A stretch of DNA of 64,000 nucleotides, taken from Urophycis tenuis. Its lineage: Eukaryota; Chordata; Actinopteri; Gadiformes; Phycidae. Numbering within the stretch: the stretch's first letter is position 1; every line of letters starts with the position of its first letter. Of the stretch, positions 47,833 to 56,745 are shown piece after piece. The position numbers and the translations under genes were made by a program. A model generated the notes under the pieces. The model did no database searches. It saw only the letters and a program-made list of their open reading frames with translations, and was not told where the DNA came from. Where the stretch lies: positions 2,787,832-2,851,831 of the forward strand of contig JAXIVH010000012.1 in assembly GCA_036785325.1 (NCBI GenBank). Direction: 5' to 3'.

Positions 47833-50800
47833 CTGCACACATACCTAAACATGCTGACACATACAACTATACTCACACACCCCTGCATACCTAAACACAC
47901 ACCTGATTACGTGCAAACTCCCATACCCACCCCCTGAAGGAGCTGGAAGAGGTGGATGCAGAGGAGGAGGTGGAGGACTCCTTTGTGGAGCGGGAGGAGG
48001 AGCTGGGTGCTGTGGAGGAGGAGAGGAGTGTCATCCTACACCTGCTGTCACAGCTCAAACTGGGCATGGACCTCACGCGGGTAGGTTCCCCCACCGTCTC
48101 CTGGAGCTGGGATCCAGCGGCCCTACTGTGGTAGGGCCTCTGGTCCTACTGCATTAAGGCAGAACCCCTGGTCCAGCAGTCCTACTGTGTTACAGCAGAA
48201 CCTCTGGTGTTACTGCGTTACAGCAGAACCTCTCGTCCTACTGTGTTACAGCAGAACTTCTGGTCCTACTGTGTTACAGCAGAACCTCTGGTCCAGCAGT
48301 CCTACTGTGTTACAACAGAACCTCTGGTCATACTGTGTTACAGCAGAACCTCTGGTGTTACTGCGTTACAGCAGAACCTCTGGTCCAGCGGTCCTACTAG
48401 GTTACAGCAGAATCTCTAGTCCAGTCCTACTGTGTTACAGCAGAATCTCTGGTCCAGTCCTACTGTGTTACAACAGAACCTCTGGTCCTACTGTGTTACA
48501 ACAGAACCTCTGGTCCAGCAGTCCTACTGTGTTACAACAGAACCTCTGGTCCAGTCCTACTGTGTTACAACAGAACCTCTGGTCCTACTGTGTTACAGCA
48601 GAACCTCTGGTCCAGCAGTCCTACTGTGTTACAGTAGAACCTCTGGTCCTACTGTGTTACAGCAGAACCTCTGGTCCTACTGTGTTACAGCAGAACCTCT
48701 GGTCCAGCAGTCCTACTGTGTTACAGTAGAACCTCTGGTCCAGTCCTACTGTGTTACAGCAGAACCTCTGGTCCTACTGTGTTACAACAGAACCTCTGGT
48801 CCAGCGGTCCTTGTGTGTTACGGCAGAAATGTGCGTGTGTTTCTACAGTGGCCAGTCCCTATGGTGTTGATTGGAGACCTTTACAGACACTTTTTCTTAT
48901 AAATGATGGTACCTGAACAGGATGGTTTTGCTTGTCTTCCAACCACCGCAAGCCATCTATGGGCCGGTTAGAGGAACCACACATGTTCGTCCCTACAGTG
49001 AAACCACCTTTAGTCAGTGAGAGGAACTACATGCTAGTCTCCCTCACCTTGGCTTCACAAACAGGGTCATTGCTGCCGCTTGATTGGCTCCTGTAATGTG
49101 ACCGCGGCCCTTTGGCCCCGCCCGTGGCTCCGTTTCAGCCTAGCCCTGCAGCTCGGATCAGAACAGATCGTCCCGTCTCCGCTTCCCCTGCCTGTCCGCG
49201 CTGGCCCCGCTTGGTCCCGAATGTGGAAGCAAAACTCTTCCTGATTGACCTGATTTCACTTTCACTTACGCTTCAGTCATTCGCCCACGTCTGCGGGCCG
49301 ACGGCCTCGCCCACGTTGGTCACGTGACCGCAGTGGAACACCAAAAAAGACCCCGGCCCGCCTCGTGTTGTCAGTCAGTTAAATCTGCGCCTCGTTCCTC
49401 CACAGGTGGTGCTCCCCACCTTCATCCTGGAGAAGCGCTCCCTGCTGGAGATGTACGCTGACTTCATGTCCCACCCGGACCTCTTCCTGGCCGTGGCGGA
49501 CGGCGCCGGCCCCGAGGAGCGCATGGTGCGCTTTGTGGAGTACTACCTCACCTCCTTCCACGAGGGCCGGCGTGGCGCCATCGCCAAGAAGCCCTACAAC
49601 CCCATCATCGGCGAGACCTTCCACTGCTCCTGGAGGGTCCCCCGGGCGGCCGGCGCCGGCGAGGGCCCGCCGGACACGGCCGCCGCCGCCGCGCAGGACG
49701 CCACCCACCGAGTGCGCTTCGTGGCAGAGCAGGTGTCGCACCACCCGCCCGTGTCGGGCTTCTACGCCGAGTGTCCCGAGAAGCGCATGTGCGTGAACAC
49801 GCACGTCTGGACCAAGAGCAAGTTCATGGGCATGTCCATCGGAGTGTCCATGGTGGGAGAAGGTGAGGCCGCCAGTACTAGTAGACCAGGAGTAGTACTC
49901 GTAGGAGTAGACCAGGAGTAGTACTCGTAGGAGTAGACCAAGAGTACTACTCGTAGGAGTAGACCAGGAGTAGTACTCGTAGGAGTAGACCAGTAGTAGT
50001 ACTCGTAGGAGTAGACCAGGAGTACTACTCGTAGGAGTAGACCAGGAGTACTACTCGTAGGAGTAGACCAGTACTAGTACTCGTAGGAGTAGACCAGGAG
50101 TAGTACTCGTAGGAGTAGACCAGGAGTAGTACTCATAGGAGTAGACCAGGAGTAGTACTCGTAGGAGTAGACCAGGAGTAGTACTCGTAGGAGTAGACCA
50201 GGAGTAGTACTCGTAGGAGTAGACCAGGAGTAGTACTCGTAGGAGTAGACCAGGAGTAGTACTCGTAGGAGTAGACCAGTAGTAGTACTCGTAGGAGTAG
50301 ACCAGGAGTACTACTCGTAGGAGTAGACCAGTAGTAGTACTCGTAGGAGTAGACCAGGAGTAGTACTCGTAGGAGTAGACCAGGAGTAGTACTCGTAGGA
50401 GTAGACCAGTAGTAGAAGGGGCAGCCGTGGCCTACTGGTTAGGGATTCGGACTCCGAAGCCCTACCAGTGCGAACGGCTGAAGTTCCCTTGAGCAAGGCA
50501 CCTAACCCCTCACTGCTCCCCGAGCGCCGCTGTTGCAGGCAGCTCACTGCATTGGGTTTAAGTGTGTGCTTCACCTCACTGTGTGCTTCACCATCACTGT
50601 GTTCTGAGTGTTTCACTAATTCACGATTGGGTTAAATGCAGAGACCAAATTTCCCTCACGGGATCAAAAGAGTACGGTAATTCTTCTTCTTCTAGAAGTA
50701 GTAGACTGGTAGTGGTGGACATATGATTTCATGAAGTGCAAGTCTTTATGTCTGAAGGCATTTCGTTTGTGGGCCGTGTGTGCGCCAGGCTGCCTGTACC

Positions 50801-53002
50801 TGCTGGACCACGATGAGGAGTACACCTTCACACTGCCGTGTGCGTACGCTCGCTCCATCCTGACGGTGCCCTGGGTGGAGCTGGGCGGCAAGGTGCTCGT
50901 CACCTGCGCCAAGAGCGGCTACTCAGCCGTCATCACCTTCCACACCAAGCCTTTCTACGGAGGGAAGCTGCACAAGTATGTACTGTTCACTAGTACACAC
51001 CGGTACTCACTAGCACTAACCATTACCCACTAGAATACCAAGCCTTTCTACGGAGGGAAGCTGCACAAGTATGTAGTGCACACTACTACTCACAAGGGTT
51101 CAAGGTTTCAACTTTATTGTCACATACCAGATAACAATGTACATCATCACCAGCAGTCAAAGCAGCCCCGGTGAACTCAACTTGGCATAATAAAATAAAA
51201 TAGAATAAAATAAGATAGAATACAATAAAAATAAAAAAGGAAAGTATATGTGCAGTATAAATCATAACAAATCTAATAAAATCACTTAAGTAGCAGACTA
51301 ATAGTAAAGTAAGTGGCAGAGTAAAATCAGTGAGGTTGATAAGTGAAATAGTGAATAGTGAATGAAACAATGGTAGTAATAGTCACTAGTACACCAAGTT
51401 CTTTTACGAAGGGAAGCTGTACAAGTACTTAGTGCTCACTAATACACACTAGTGCTCACTAATACGTACTAGTACACACTAGTACTCACCCATTTACAGA
51501 GGGAAGCTGCACAAGTACATAGTACTCACTAGTACACACTAGTACTCACCCATTCACAGAGGGAAGCTGCACAAGTACATAGTACTCACTAGCACACACT
51601 AGTACACCAAAACCTGCTATACAGGGAAGCTGCACAAGTACATAGTACTCACTAGCACATACTAGTACACCACAACCTGCTATATAGGGAAGCTGCACAA
51701 GTACATAGTACTCACTAGCACACACTAGTACACCAAAACCTGCTATACAGGGAAGCTGCACAAGTACATAGTACTCACTAGCACACACTAGTACACCACA
51801 ACCTGCTATACAGGGAAGCTGCACAAGTACATAGTACTCACTAGCACACACTCGTACACCACAACCTGCTATATAGGGAAGCTGCACAAGTACATAGTAC
51901 TCACTAGCACACACTAGTACACCAAAACCTGCTGTATAGGGAAGCTGCACAAGTACATAGTACTCACTAGCACACACTAGTACACCACAACCTGCTGTAT
52001 AGAGAAGCTGCACAAGTACATAGTACTCACTAGCACACACTAGTACACCAAAACCTGCTGTATAGGGAAGCTGCACAAGTACATAGTACTCACTAGCACA
52101 CATTAGTACACCACAACCTGCTATACAGGGAAGCTGCACAAGTACATAGTACTCACTAGCACACACTAGCACACCAAAACCTGCTGTATAGGGAAGCTGT
52201 GCAAGTACATAGTACTCACTAGCACACACTAGTACACCACAACCTGCTGTATAGGGAAGCTGCACAAGTACATAGTACTCACTAGCACACACTAGTACAC
52301 CAAAACCTGCTGTATAGGGAAGCTGCACAAGTACATAGTACTCACTAGCACACACTAGTACACCACAACCTGCTATACAGGGAAGCTGCACAAGTACATA
52401 GTACTCACTAGCACACACTAGTACACCACAACCTGCTATACAGGGAAGCTGCACAAGTAGATAGTACTCACTAGCACACACTAGTACACCAAAACCTGCT
52501 GTATAGGGAAGCTGCACAAGTACATAGTACTCACTAGCACACACTAGTACACCAAAACCTGCTGTATAGGGAAGCTGCACAAGTACATAGTACTCACTAG
52601 CACACACTAGTACACCACAACCTGCTATATAGGGAAGCTGCACAAGTACATAGTACTCACTAGCACACACTAGTACACCACAACCTGCTGTATTGGGAAG
52701 CTGCGCACTGCCGTAGTGCTCACTAGTCCTCCCTGGTCCATGGAGTCCCCCATGTTGTGACATCTGACAGGGTGACCGCCGAAGTGAAGCACAGCGCCAC
52801 CAGCGTGGTGGCGTGCCGCGTGCAGGGCGAGTGGAACGGCGCGCTGGAGTTCAGCTACCCGGGCCGCGACAGCCGGCAGCTGGACGTCACCAAGTTGCCC
52901 GTCTGCAGGAAACACGTGCGGCCCGTGCACAGGCAGGGCCCCACCGAGTCACGGTGAGGGACACGCCTTATTGGGACGCTGGGGGACCGTGTGTGTGTGG
53001 GT

Positions 53003-53038
<36 letters not shown>

Positions 53039-53094
53039 CAGTGTGTGTGTGTGTGTGGGTCAGTGTGTATGTGTGTGTGTGTGTGTGTGTGGGT

Positions 53095-53130
<36 letters not shown>

Positions 53131-55516
53131 CAGTGTGTGTGTGTGTGTGTGTGTGTGTGGGTCTGTGTGTGGGTCAGTGTGTGTGGGTCAGTGTGTGTGG
53201 GTCAGTGTGTGTGTGTGCGTGTGTGTGTGTGTGTGTGTGTGCGTTGTTCAGTGTGTGTATGTGTGTGTGTGTGCGTTGGTCAGTGTGTGGTGTGTGTGTG
53301 CGTGTGTGGGTCAGTGTGTGTGTGTGTGTGTGTGTGTGGGTCTGTGTGTGGGTCTGTGTGTGTGTGTGCGTTGTGTGTGGGTCTGTGTGTGCGTGTGCGT
53401 GTGTGTGTGTGTGTGTGCGTTGTTCAGTGTGTGTATGTGTGTGTGTGTGTGTGCGTTGGTCAGTGTGTGGTGTGTGTGTGTGTGTGTGTGTGTGGGTCTG
53501 TGTGTGGGTCTGTGTGTGCGTGTGCGTTGTTCAGTGTGTGTGTGTGTGTGTGTGTGTGTGCGTTGGTCAGTGTGTGGTGCGTGTGTATGTGTGCGTTGGT
53601 CAGTGTGTGGTGTGTGGGTCTGTGTGTGTGTGTGTGCGTTGTGTGTGGGTCTGTGTGTGTGTGGGTCTATGTGTGTATGTGTGTGTTTGTGCGTTGGTCA
53701 GTGTGTGGTGCGTGTGTATGTGTGCGTTGGTCAGTGTGTGGTGTGTGGGTCTGTGTGTGTGTGTCTGTGTGTGTGTGGGTCTGTGTGTGTATGTGTGTGT
53801 GTGTGCGTTGGTCAGTGTGTGGTGCGTGTGTATGTGTGCGTTGGTCAGTGTGTAGTGCGTGTGTATGTGTACGTTGGTCAGTGTGTGGTGTGTGGGTCTG
53901 TGTGTGTGTGTGTGCGTTGTGTGTGGGTCTGTGTGTGTGTGGGTCTGTGTGTGTGTGGGTCTGTGTGTGTATGTGTGTGTGTGTGCGTTGGTCAGTGTGT
54001 GTATGTGTATGTGTGCGTTGGTCAGTGTGTAGTGCGTGTGTATGTGTGCGTTGGTCAGTGTGTGGTGTGTGGGTCTGTGTGTGTGTGTGTGCGTTGTGTG
54101 TGGGTCTGTGTGTGTGTGGGTCTGTGTGTGTGTGGGTCTGTGTGTGTATGTGTGTGTGTGTGCGTTGGTCAGTGTGTGTATGTGTATGTGTGCGTTGGTC
54201 AGTGTGTAGTGCGTGTGTATGTGTGCGTTGGTCAGTGTGTGGTGTGTGGGTCTGTGTGTGTGTGTGTGCGTTGTGTGTGGGTCTGTGTGTGTGTGGGTCT
54301 GTGTGTGTATGTGTGTGTGTGTGCGTTGGTCAGTGTGTGTATGTGTGCGTTGGTCAGTGTGTGGTGCGTGTGTATGTGTGCGTTGGTCAGTGTGTGGTGT
54401 GTGGGTCTGTGTGTGTGTGTGTGCGTTGTGTGTGGGTCTGTGTGTGTGTGGGTCTGTGTGTGTATGTGTGTGTGTGTGCGTTGGTCAGTGTGTGTATGTG
54501 TGCGTTGGTCAGTGTGTGGTGCGTGTGTATGTGTGCGTTGGTCAGTGTGTGGTGCGTGTGTATGTGTGCGTTGGTCAGTGTGTGTATGTGTATGTGTGCG
54601 TTGGTCAGTGTGTGGTGCGTGTGTATGTGTGCGTGCACGGGGCTGTTTGCTGACTGTCTGCTGGGGGTCTTCCTACAAGGCGCCTGTGGCAGCATGTGAC
54701 GGAGGCGCTGCGGCAGAAGGACATGGAGAAGGCCACGGAGCACAAGCGCATCCTGGAGGAGAGACAGAGGATGGAGGAGAGGCACCGCGCCGACGCCAAC
54801 ACGCCCTGGAAGACGCGCTACTTTGAGAACGAGGTGAGACCCCCAGTGCCCCCCAGGACCCGGTCTAGAGTGTGTTGATGTCTCCCCAGGACCTGGGTGT
54901 CTAGATATTGTATTGTGTGTGTGCAGCTGTCATCATGTGTATCCGTCATCATGCGTGTGTAGGGGGCAGCTGCGGCCTACTGGTTAGGGCTTCGGACTTG
55001 TAACCGGAGTGTTGCCGGTTCGAACCCCCGACCAGTACGAACGGCTGAAGTGCCTGTGAGCAAGGCACCTAACCCCTCACTGCTCCCCCGAGCGCCGCTG
55101 TTGCAGGCAGCTCACTGCATTGGGTTTAAGTGTGTGCTTCACCTCACTGTGTGCTTCACCATCACTGTGTTCTGAGTGTTTCACTAATTCACGACTGGGT
55201 TAAATGCAGAGACCAAATTTCCCTCACAGGCTCAAAAGAGTACGGTAATTCTTCTTCTAGATATTTGCAGTGCAATGGTTTTTCGGGGTGTACGGGGATG
55301 GTTTTGAGGTGAACGTGGCCATGAAGGGCAAAAACACTCCATGAGACATCTGTAGGTCACCAGCATTGAGGAGCTTCCACTGAGATCGGCCCCATGGGGT
55401 GGAGTATGTTGTGACCTCATCTCTGACCGACCCCTGCCTCTCCCTCTCTGTGTTTCTAGGGCGAAGCCTGGGTCTACCACAAGCCTCTCTGGAAGAATCC
55501 CACTTTCAAGTCCTAA
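35256..55516 (+). CDS. osbpl11: Oxysterol-binding protein-related protein 11, complete 13-exon gene
   Basis: ORP-family lipid-transfer protein; mammalian ORP11 acts at Golgi/late-endosome membranes with ORP9. Coding exons: 35256-35380, 35805-35873, 37177-37352, 39725-39804, 40900-41094, 44574-44772, 45962-46113, 47940-48080, 49406-49862, 50789-50975, 52771-52953, 54680-54833, 55460-55516. They sum to 2175 nt, 724 codons plus stop (human ORP11 747). A PH domain spans about residues 45-148, a Ser-rich and acidic linker about 151-360, and the lipid-binding ORD about 361-715, with NPIIGETF near 444 and the signature EQVSHHPP at 487-494 (phosphoinositide-binding His pair 491-492). KERQHWVSRLQIC, VEWLEPK, ATEHK and WVYHKPLWK agree with OSBPL11 rather than OSBPL10. 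No FFAT motif is obvious. Introns are loaded with tandem arrays, some copied from exon edges. Confidence 0.94.
35390..35520. repeat. Short tandem repeat at the start of osbpl11 intron 1
   Basis: Three to four units of about 45 bp containing GGTCTGCTACACTTTACA and ACGTTACGGTACAC. It begins at the donor itself (GTCTGCTACACGTTACA is also the first intron sequence). Confidence 0.85.
35805..35873 (+). CDS. osbpl11: osbpl11 coding exon 2 (start of PH domain)
   Basis: It encodes DHMENINGYLMKYTNLVTGW, the first strands of the PH domain. Acceptor CTTCCAG, donor GTGAGT. Confidence 0.93.
36178..37072 (+). repeat. 41-bp minisatellite, locus 3, in osbpl11 intron 2
   Basis: About 22 units of the same sequence and orientation as locus 2. 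It ends 104 bp before exon 3. Confidence 0.98.
37177..37352 (+). CDS. osbpl11: osbpl11 coding exon 3 (PH domain)
   Basis: It encodes FFVLNNEAGMLEYFVNEQ, LQLAGAVISPSDEDSHTF and GEQYKLR. Acceptor CCCCAG; donor GTGGGT, chosen because it leaves one base that completes the Ala codon with exon 4. Confidence 0.93.
37363..38100. repeat. 35-bp minisatellite in osbpl11 intron 3
   Basis: About 15 near-identical units holding ACCGTTACCGCGGTAGCCGG are followed by about 6 diverged units (GTTGCCGCGCTAACCGCC). Each good unit contains the palindrome TACCGCGGTA. The array begins about 10 bp inside the intron. Confidence 0.97.
38440..38880. repeat. About 29-bp minisatellite in osbpl11 intron 3
   Basis: Units of ACCAAACCCTTACCTTATCC plus TAACCAC; about 14 imperfect copies. 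Confidence 0.93.
39030..39724 (+). repeat. Exon-4-derived tandem array in osbpl11 intron 3
   Basis: About 12 units of roughly 45-50 bp, each (TG)n + TTCTAG + CTATGGATGCTAAGGAGC + ATTAGCACTGGGTTTG. The last unit is the real acceptor and start of exon 4 (CTACGGATGCTAAGGAGCGA). Left copies at 39060 and 39270 keep the exon-like GCGACAGCACTGGG. Confidence 0.92.
39725..39804 (+). CDS. osbpl11: osbpl11 coding exon 4 (end of PH domain)
   Basis: It encodes (A)TDAKERQHWVSRLQICKQ to LGK, the PH C-terminal helix. The acceptor is TTCTAG in a TG-rich rather than pyrimidine-rich context. The same acceptor and exon start recur many times in the upstream array at 39030-39724. Confidence 0.93.
40083..40895 (+). 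repeat. 800-bp polypyrimidine array in osbpl11 intron 4
   Basis: CTCTCCCCTCTCCACCCTT-type units with CCGTCTCTCTCC, in a higher-order arrangement up to the acceptor of exon 5. Confidence 0.96.
40900..41094 (+). CDS. osbpl11: osbpl11 coding exon 5 (Ser-rich linker)
   Basis: 65 codons, phase 0 at both ends, encoding SQAPSKSRSFSTVSQGSGSS, then QRRASQ and DHLLDARE. The exon sits between an 800-bp pyrimidine tract and more than 2 kb of purine-rich sequence. Confidence 0.88.
41150..41318 (+). mobile_element. tRNA-derived SINE, family A, in osbpl11 intron 5
   Basis: The head is GCAGTAGCTCAGTGGGTAGG, the B box-like GGTTCAATCCCC, and the tail ACAAAAGCGTCTGCTAAATG. It starts 56 bp after exon 5. Confidence 0.75.
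41440..43198 (+). repeat. Polypurine minisatellite in osbpl11 intron 5, part 1
   Basis: About 1.75 kb of GGGAGGTAGAGGGGAGAGAG-type units with larger repeated blocks. Long open frames on both strands are artefacts. Confidence 0.96.
43199..43636 (-). mobile_element. Solo LTR in osbpl11 intron 5
   Basis: It runs TGTTAGGTA...ACTATCA on the minus strand (438 bp) with a TATATAAT-type box and an AATAAAC-type signal in the order expected of an LTR. It is flanked by GAGGG at 43194-43198 and 43637-43641, a 5-bp target duplication (although in a G-rich tract). No internal retroelement genes. Confidence 0.75.
43637..43900 (+). repeat. Polypurine minisatellite in osbpl11 intron 5, part 2
   Basis: Continuation of the same array beyond the solo LTR, which therefore inserted into a pre-existing array. 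Confidence 0.95.
44325..44420 (+). repeat. Two displaced exon-4-like units in osbpl11 intron 5
   Basis: CAAGCTATGGATGCTAGCGA followed by GCGACAGCACAG, and about 60 bp later TTCTAGCTATGGATGCTAAT. They match the exon-4 array 4.6 kb upstream. Confidence 0.8.
44484..44522 (+). mobile_element. Isolated SINE tail (family A)
   Basis: Only the conserved end GTCGCTTTGGACAAAAGCG, then CTAAATGCCC, is present, just before the (GT)n that leads to osbpl11 exon 6. Confidence 0.5.
44574..44772 (+). CDS. osbpl11: osbpl11 coding exon 6
   Basis: It encodes MMVQAQGQHKDLIQTIEGLP, then LDQDLLMLKATSMATM and LHILHLQQL, the predicted helical (dimerisation) linker. Acceptor GACCAG after a (GT)n run; donor GTGTGT. 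Confidence 0.92.
44862..44947. repeat. 13-bp tandem repeat in osbpl11 intron 6
   Basis: Six to seven copies of GCGCGTTGGCCTA. Confidence 0.96.
45190..45400 (+). repeat. Purine-rich segment in osbpl11 intron 6
   Basis: GGAGGTGGAGGACAAGGAGG-type sequence, not cleanly tandem. Confidence 0.6.
45962..46113 (+). CDS. osbpl11: osbpl11 coding exon 7
   Basis: It encodes PNVEWLEPKMADILKNGGSG and a Gly/Ser-rich variable stretch ending PESCSFSG. WLEPK is a point of identity with ORP11. Acceptor CTCCCAG, donor GTAAGC. Confidence 0.88.
46114..46792. other. Unique part of osbpl11 intron 7
   Basis: No further feature recognised before the truncated LTR; after it (47169-47939) there is only unique sequence and a (CA)n run at 47796-47828. 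Confidence 0.5.
46793..47168 (+). mobile_element. 5'-truncated copy of the same LTR in osbpl11 intron 7
   Basis: It matches the 43199-43636 LTR from just inside its 5' end to the terminal ACTATCA, with a roughly 40-60-bp internal deletion after CACAAATCTC. No TG terminus and no clear target duplication. Confidence 0.7.
47940..48080 (+). CDS. osbpl11: osbpl11 coding exon 8 (start of ORD)
   Basis: An acidic stretch (ELEEVDAEEEVED) is followed by ELGAVEEERSVILHLLSQLK and LGMDLTR, the N-terminal lid of the lipid-binding domain. The acceptor CCCTGAAG is weak. Donor GTAGGT. Confidence 0.9.
48130..48830. repeat. Minisatellite in osbpl11 intron 8
   Basis: About 20 units of CCTACTGTGTTACAGCAGAA + CCTCTGGT, with or without CCAGCAGT, so unit length alternates near 28 and 37 bp. 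Every unit has TTACAG, an acceptor-like string. It begins about 50 bp after the donor. Confidence 0.95.
49406..49862 (+). CDS. osbpl11: osbpl11 coding exon 9 (ORD core, OSBP signature)
   Basis: At 457 nt this is the largest exon. It encodes VVLPTFILEKRSLLEMYADF, AKKPYNPIIGETFHCSW, a Gly/Ala-rich loop (polyalanine from GCC repeats at 49678-49693), RFVAEQVSHHPPVSGFY and TKSKFMGMSIGVSMVGE. Acceptor CCACAG, donor GTGAGG. Confidence 0.95.
49868..50417. repeat. 26-bp minisatellite in osbpl11 intron 9
   Basis: About 20 units of GTAGGAGTAGACCAGGAGTA + GTACTC, starting within 10 bp of the donor and ending at a SINE. Confidence 0.97.
50418..50693 (+). mobile_element. tRNA-derived SINE, family B, in osbpl11 intron 9
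   Basis: The head GGGGCAGCCGTGGCCTACTG is followed by a body with GAGCGCCGCTGTTGCAGGC and a (TTC)n tail. Compared with 54962-55258 it lacks the part around the B box, so its internal promoter is incomplete. It lies inside the 26-bp array. Confidence 0.75.
50789..50975 (+). CDS. osbpl11: osbpl11 coding exon 10
   Basis: It encodes CLYLLDHDEEYTFTLPCAYA, RSILTVPWVELGGKV and TKPFYGGKLH. Acceptor GCGCCAG, donor GTATGT. The exon tail plus donor is repeated at 51039-51077 and in the array beyond. Confidence 0.94.
50976..52695 (+). repeat. Exon-10-derived 63-bp tandem array in osbpl11 intron 10
   Basis: A close copy of the exon 10 tail and donor (CTTTCTACGGAGGGAAGCTG, then CACAAGTATGTA) lies at 51039-51077. 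From 51400 to 52695 about 20 units of exactly 63 bp carry GGGAAGCTGCACAAGTACAT. A retroelement-tail-like segment (51100-51370) separates the two parts. Confidence 0.93.
52771..52953 (+). CDS. osbpl11: osbpl11 coding exon 11
   Basis: It encodes VTAEVKHSATSVVACRVQGE, WNGALEFSYPG and VRPVHRQGPTES. Acceptor CTGACAG, donor GTGAGG, after which a 1.6-kb GT-rich tract begins almost at once. Confidence 0.94.
52980..54640. repeat. 1.6-kb GT-rich compound array in osbpl11 intron 11
   Basis: (GT)n with GGTCAGTGTG, GCGTTGGTCAGTGTG and GTGTATGTGTGCG in higher-order units of roughly 150-180 bp (53880-54480). The open frames of 600 or more codons here are repeat artefacts. Confidence 0.97.
54680..54833 (+). 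CDS. osbpl11: osbpl11 coding exon 12
   Basis: It encodes RLWQHVTEALRQKDMEKATE, a charged helix (EERQRMEERHRAD) and TPWKTRYFENE. The acceptor CTACAAG lies after the GT-rich tract. Donor GTGAGA. Confidence 0.93.
54962..55258 (+). mobile_element. tRNA-derived SINE, family B, in osbpl11 intron 12
   Basis: The A-box region is GGCCTACTGGTTAGG and the B box GGTTCGAACCCC, followed by the same body as the 50418 copy and a short TTC tail. Confidence 0.8.
55460..55516 (+). CDS. osbpl11: osbpl11 coding exon 13 with stop
   Basis: It encodes GEAWVYHKPLWKNPTFKS and TAA at 55514-55516. Acceptor TTTCTAG. The C-terminus is a few residues shorter than mammalian ORP11. Confidence 0.93.
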   Translation, partial: GEAWVYHKPLWKNPTFKS

Positions 55517-55535
55517 AGCTGCCCGGCAACACACC

Positions 55536-55536
<1 letters not shown>

Positions 55537-55621
<85 letters not shown>

Positions 55622-55628
55622 GCGTGTG
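55537..55628. repeat. (GT)n microsatellite in the presumed osbpl11 3' UTR
   Basis: GT run beginning about 20 bp after the stop codon. Confidence 0.97.
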
Positions 55629-55839
55629 CAACGTGGAATGTATCATGCATTGTTAGAGGGTGAGAAGGACACTCCACGACTCCACAACCCTAAGACCCTC
55701 CCAGGGTTGTTCCACCGTTTCTCCCCCGTTAGTCCCTTGTTCCCCCGTTCCTCCCCCGTCTCCCCCGCCTCCCTGCACCGCCTTCCTTTCCCTCCCCTCA
55801 TAGATCCCCCTTATCTAACTATCATGTAACTGACCCCCC

Positions 55840-56175
55840 AAGTCTTATTGCCATGACACCATACCATGTGACCGCACCATGTGACCGTACCATGAAACTG
55901 TACCATGTGACCGTACCATGAAACTGTACCATGGGACCGTACCATGAAACTGTACCATGGGACCGTACCATGAAACTGTACCATGGGACTGTACCATGTG
56001 ACCGTACCATGAAACTGTACCATGGGACCGTACCATGTGACTGTACCATGACACTGTACAATGGGACCGTACCATGACACCGTACCATGTGACTGTACCA
56101 TGACACTGTACAATGGGACCGTACCATGACACTACCATGGGACCGTACCATGTGACTGTACCATGTGACAGCACT
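55840..56175. repeat. 16-bp-based minisatellite
   Basis: GTACCATGAAACTGTACCAT and GTACCATGGGACC units; about 20 copies. Downstream of osbpl11, probably in its 3' UTR or flank. Confidence 0.94.
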
Positions 56176-56509
56176 ATGAAACGGGAAACATCAAAACCAC
56201 ATGTGTATTCACGGCAGGGGGTGGCGGCACATCTGGGGTCGTCATGGCGACCCTGTTTATTTCCTACCTTTCTGTCGGCTGAGTGTTTGGTTCTTCTGGG
56301 TGGCGGACAGAAAGAGCTCCTCTCTACGTGATGTACATGTTAGTCTCAGGATACATGTCAGTGTGAGGATGCTACAGCCACAGCACTAACACCCTCATGT
56401 ACCTCCTGGTCTCCTCCCCATCAGCACCGCTGGTAATGAACCCCCCCCACATCCCTGCCCTTAAATCCCCTTGGGGACCTCCTCCTGCAAGGTCCCCAAA
56501 TAGGGACCT

Positions 56510-56745
56510 CCTCTGGAGGGATACAAGAAGAGTGATGCAGGAGGAGAAGGGATACAAGAAGAGTGATGCAGGAGGAGGAGAAGGGATACAAGAAGAGTGA
56601 TGCAGGAGGAGGGGGAGGAGAAGGGATACAAGAAGAGTGATGCAGGAGGAGGAAAGATACAGGAAGAGGAGGAGAGATACAGGAGGAGGAGGGATACAAG
56701 AAGAGTGATGCAGGAGGAGGGGGGAGAGATACCAGAGGAGGACAG
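56510..56745. repeat. Purine-rich minisatellite of about 27-35 bp
   Basis: Units with GGGATACAAGAAGAGTGATG + CAGGAGGAGG. A 22-bp poly-G follows at 56910. Confidence 0.92.

Noticed and set aside
51546..52763. Antisense 405-codon open frame with a 21-residue repeat
   Set aside because: The underlying unit is 63 bp (3 x 21), so one lucky frame stays open. It lies in osbpl11 intron 10 and shows no family match.
52813..54826. Open frames of more than 600 codons rich in Cys and Val
   Set aside because: Produced by the GT-rich array of intron 11; the true coding parts are only 52771-52953 and 54680-54833.
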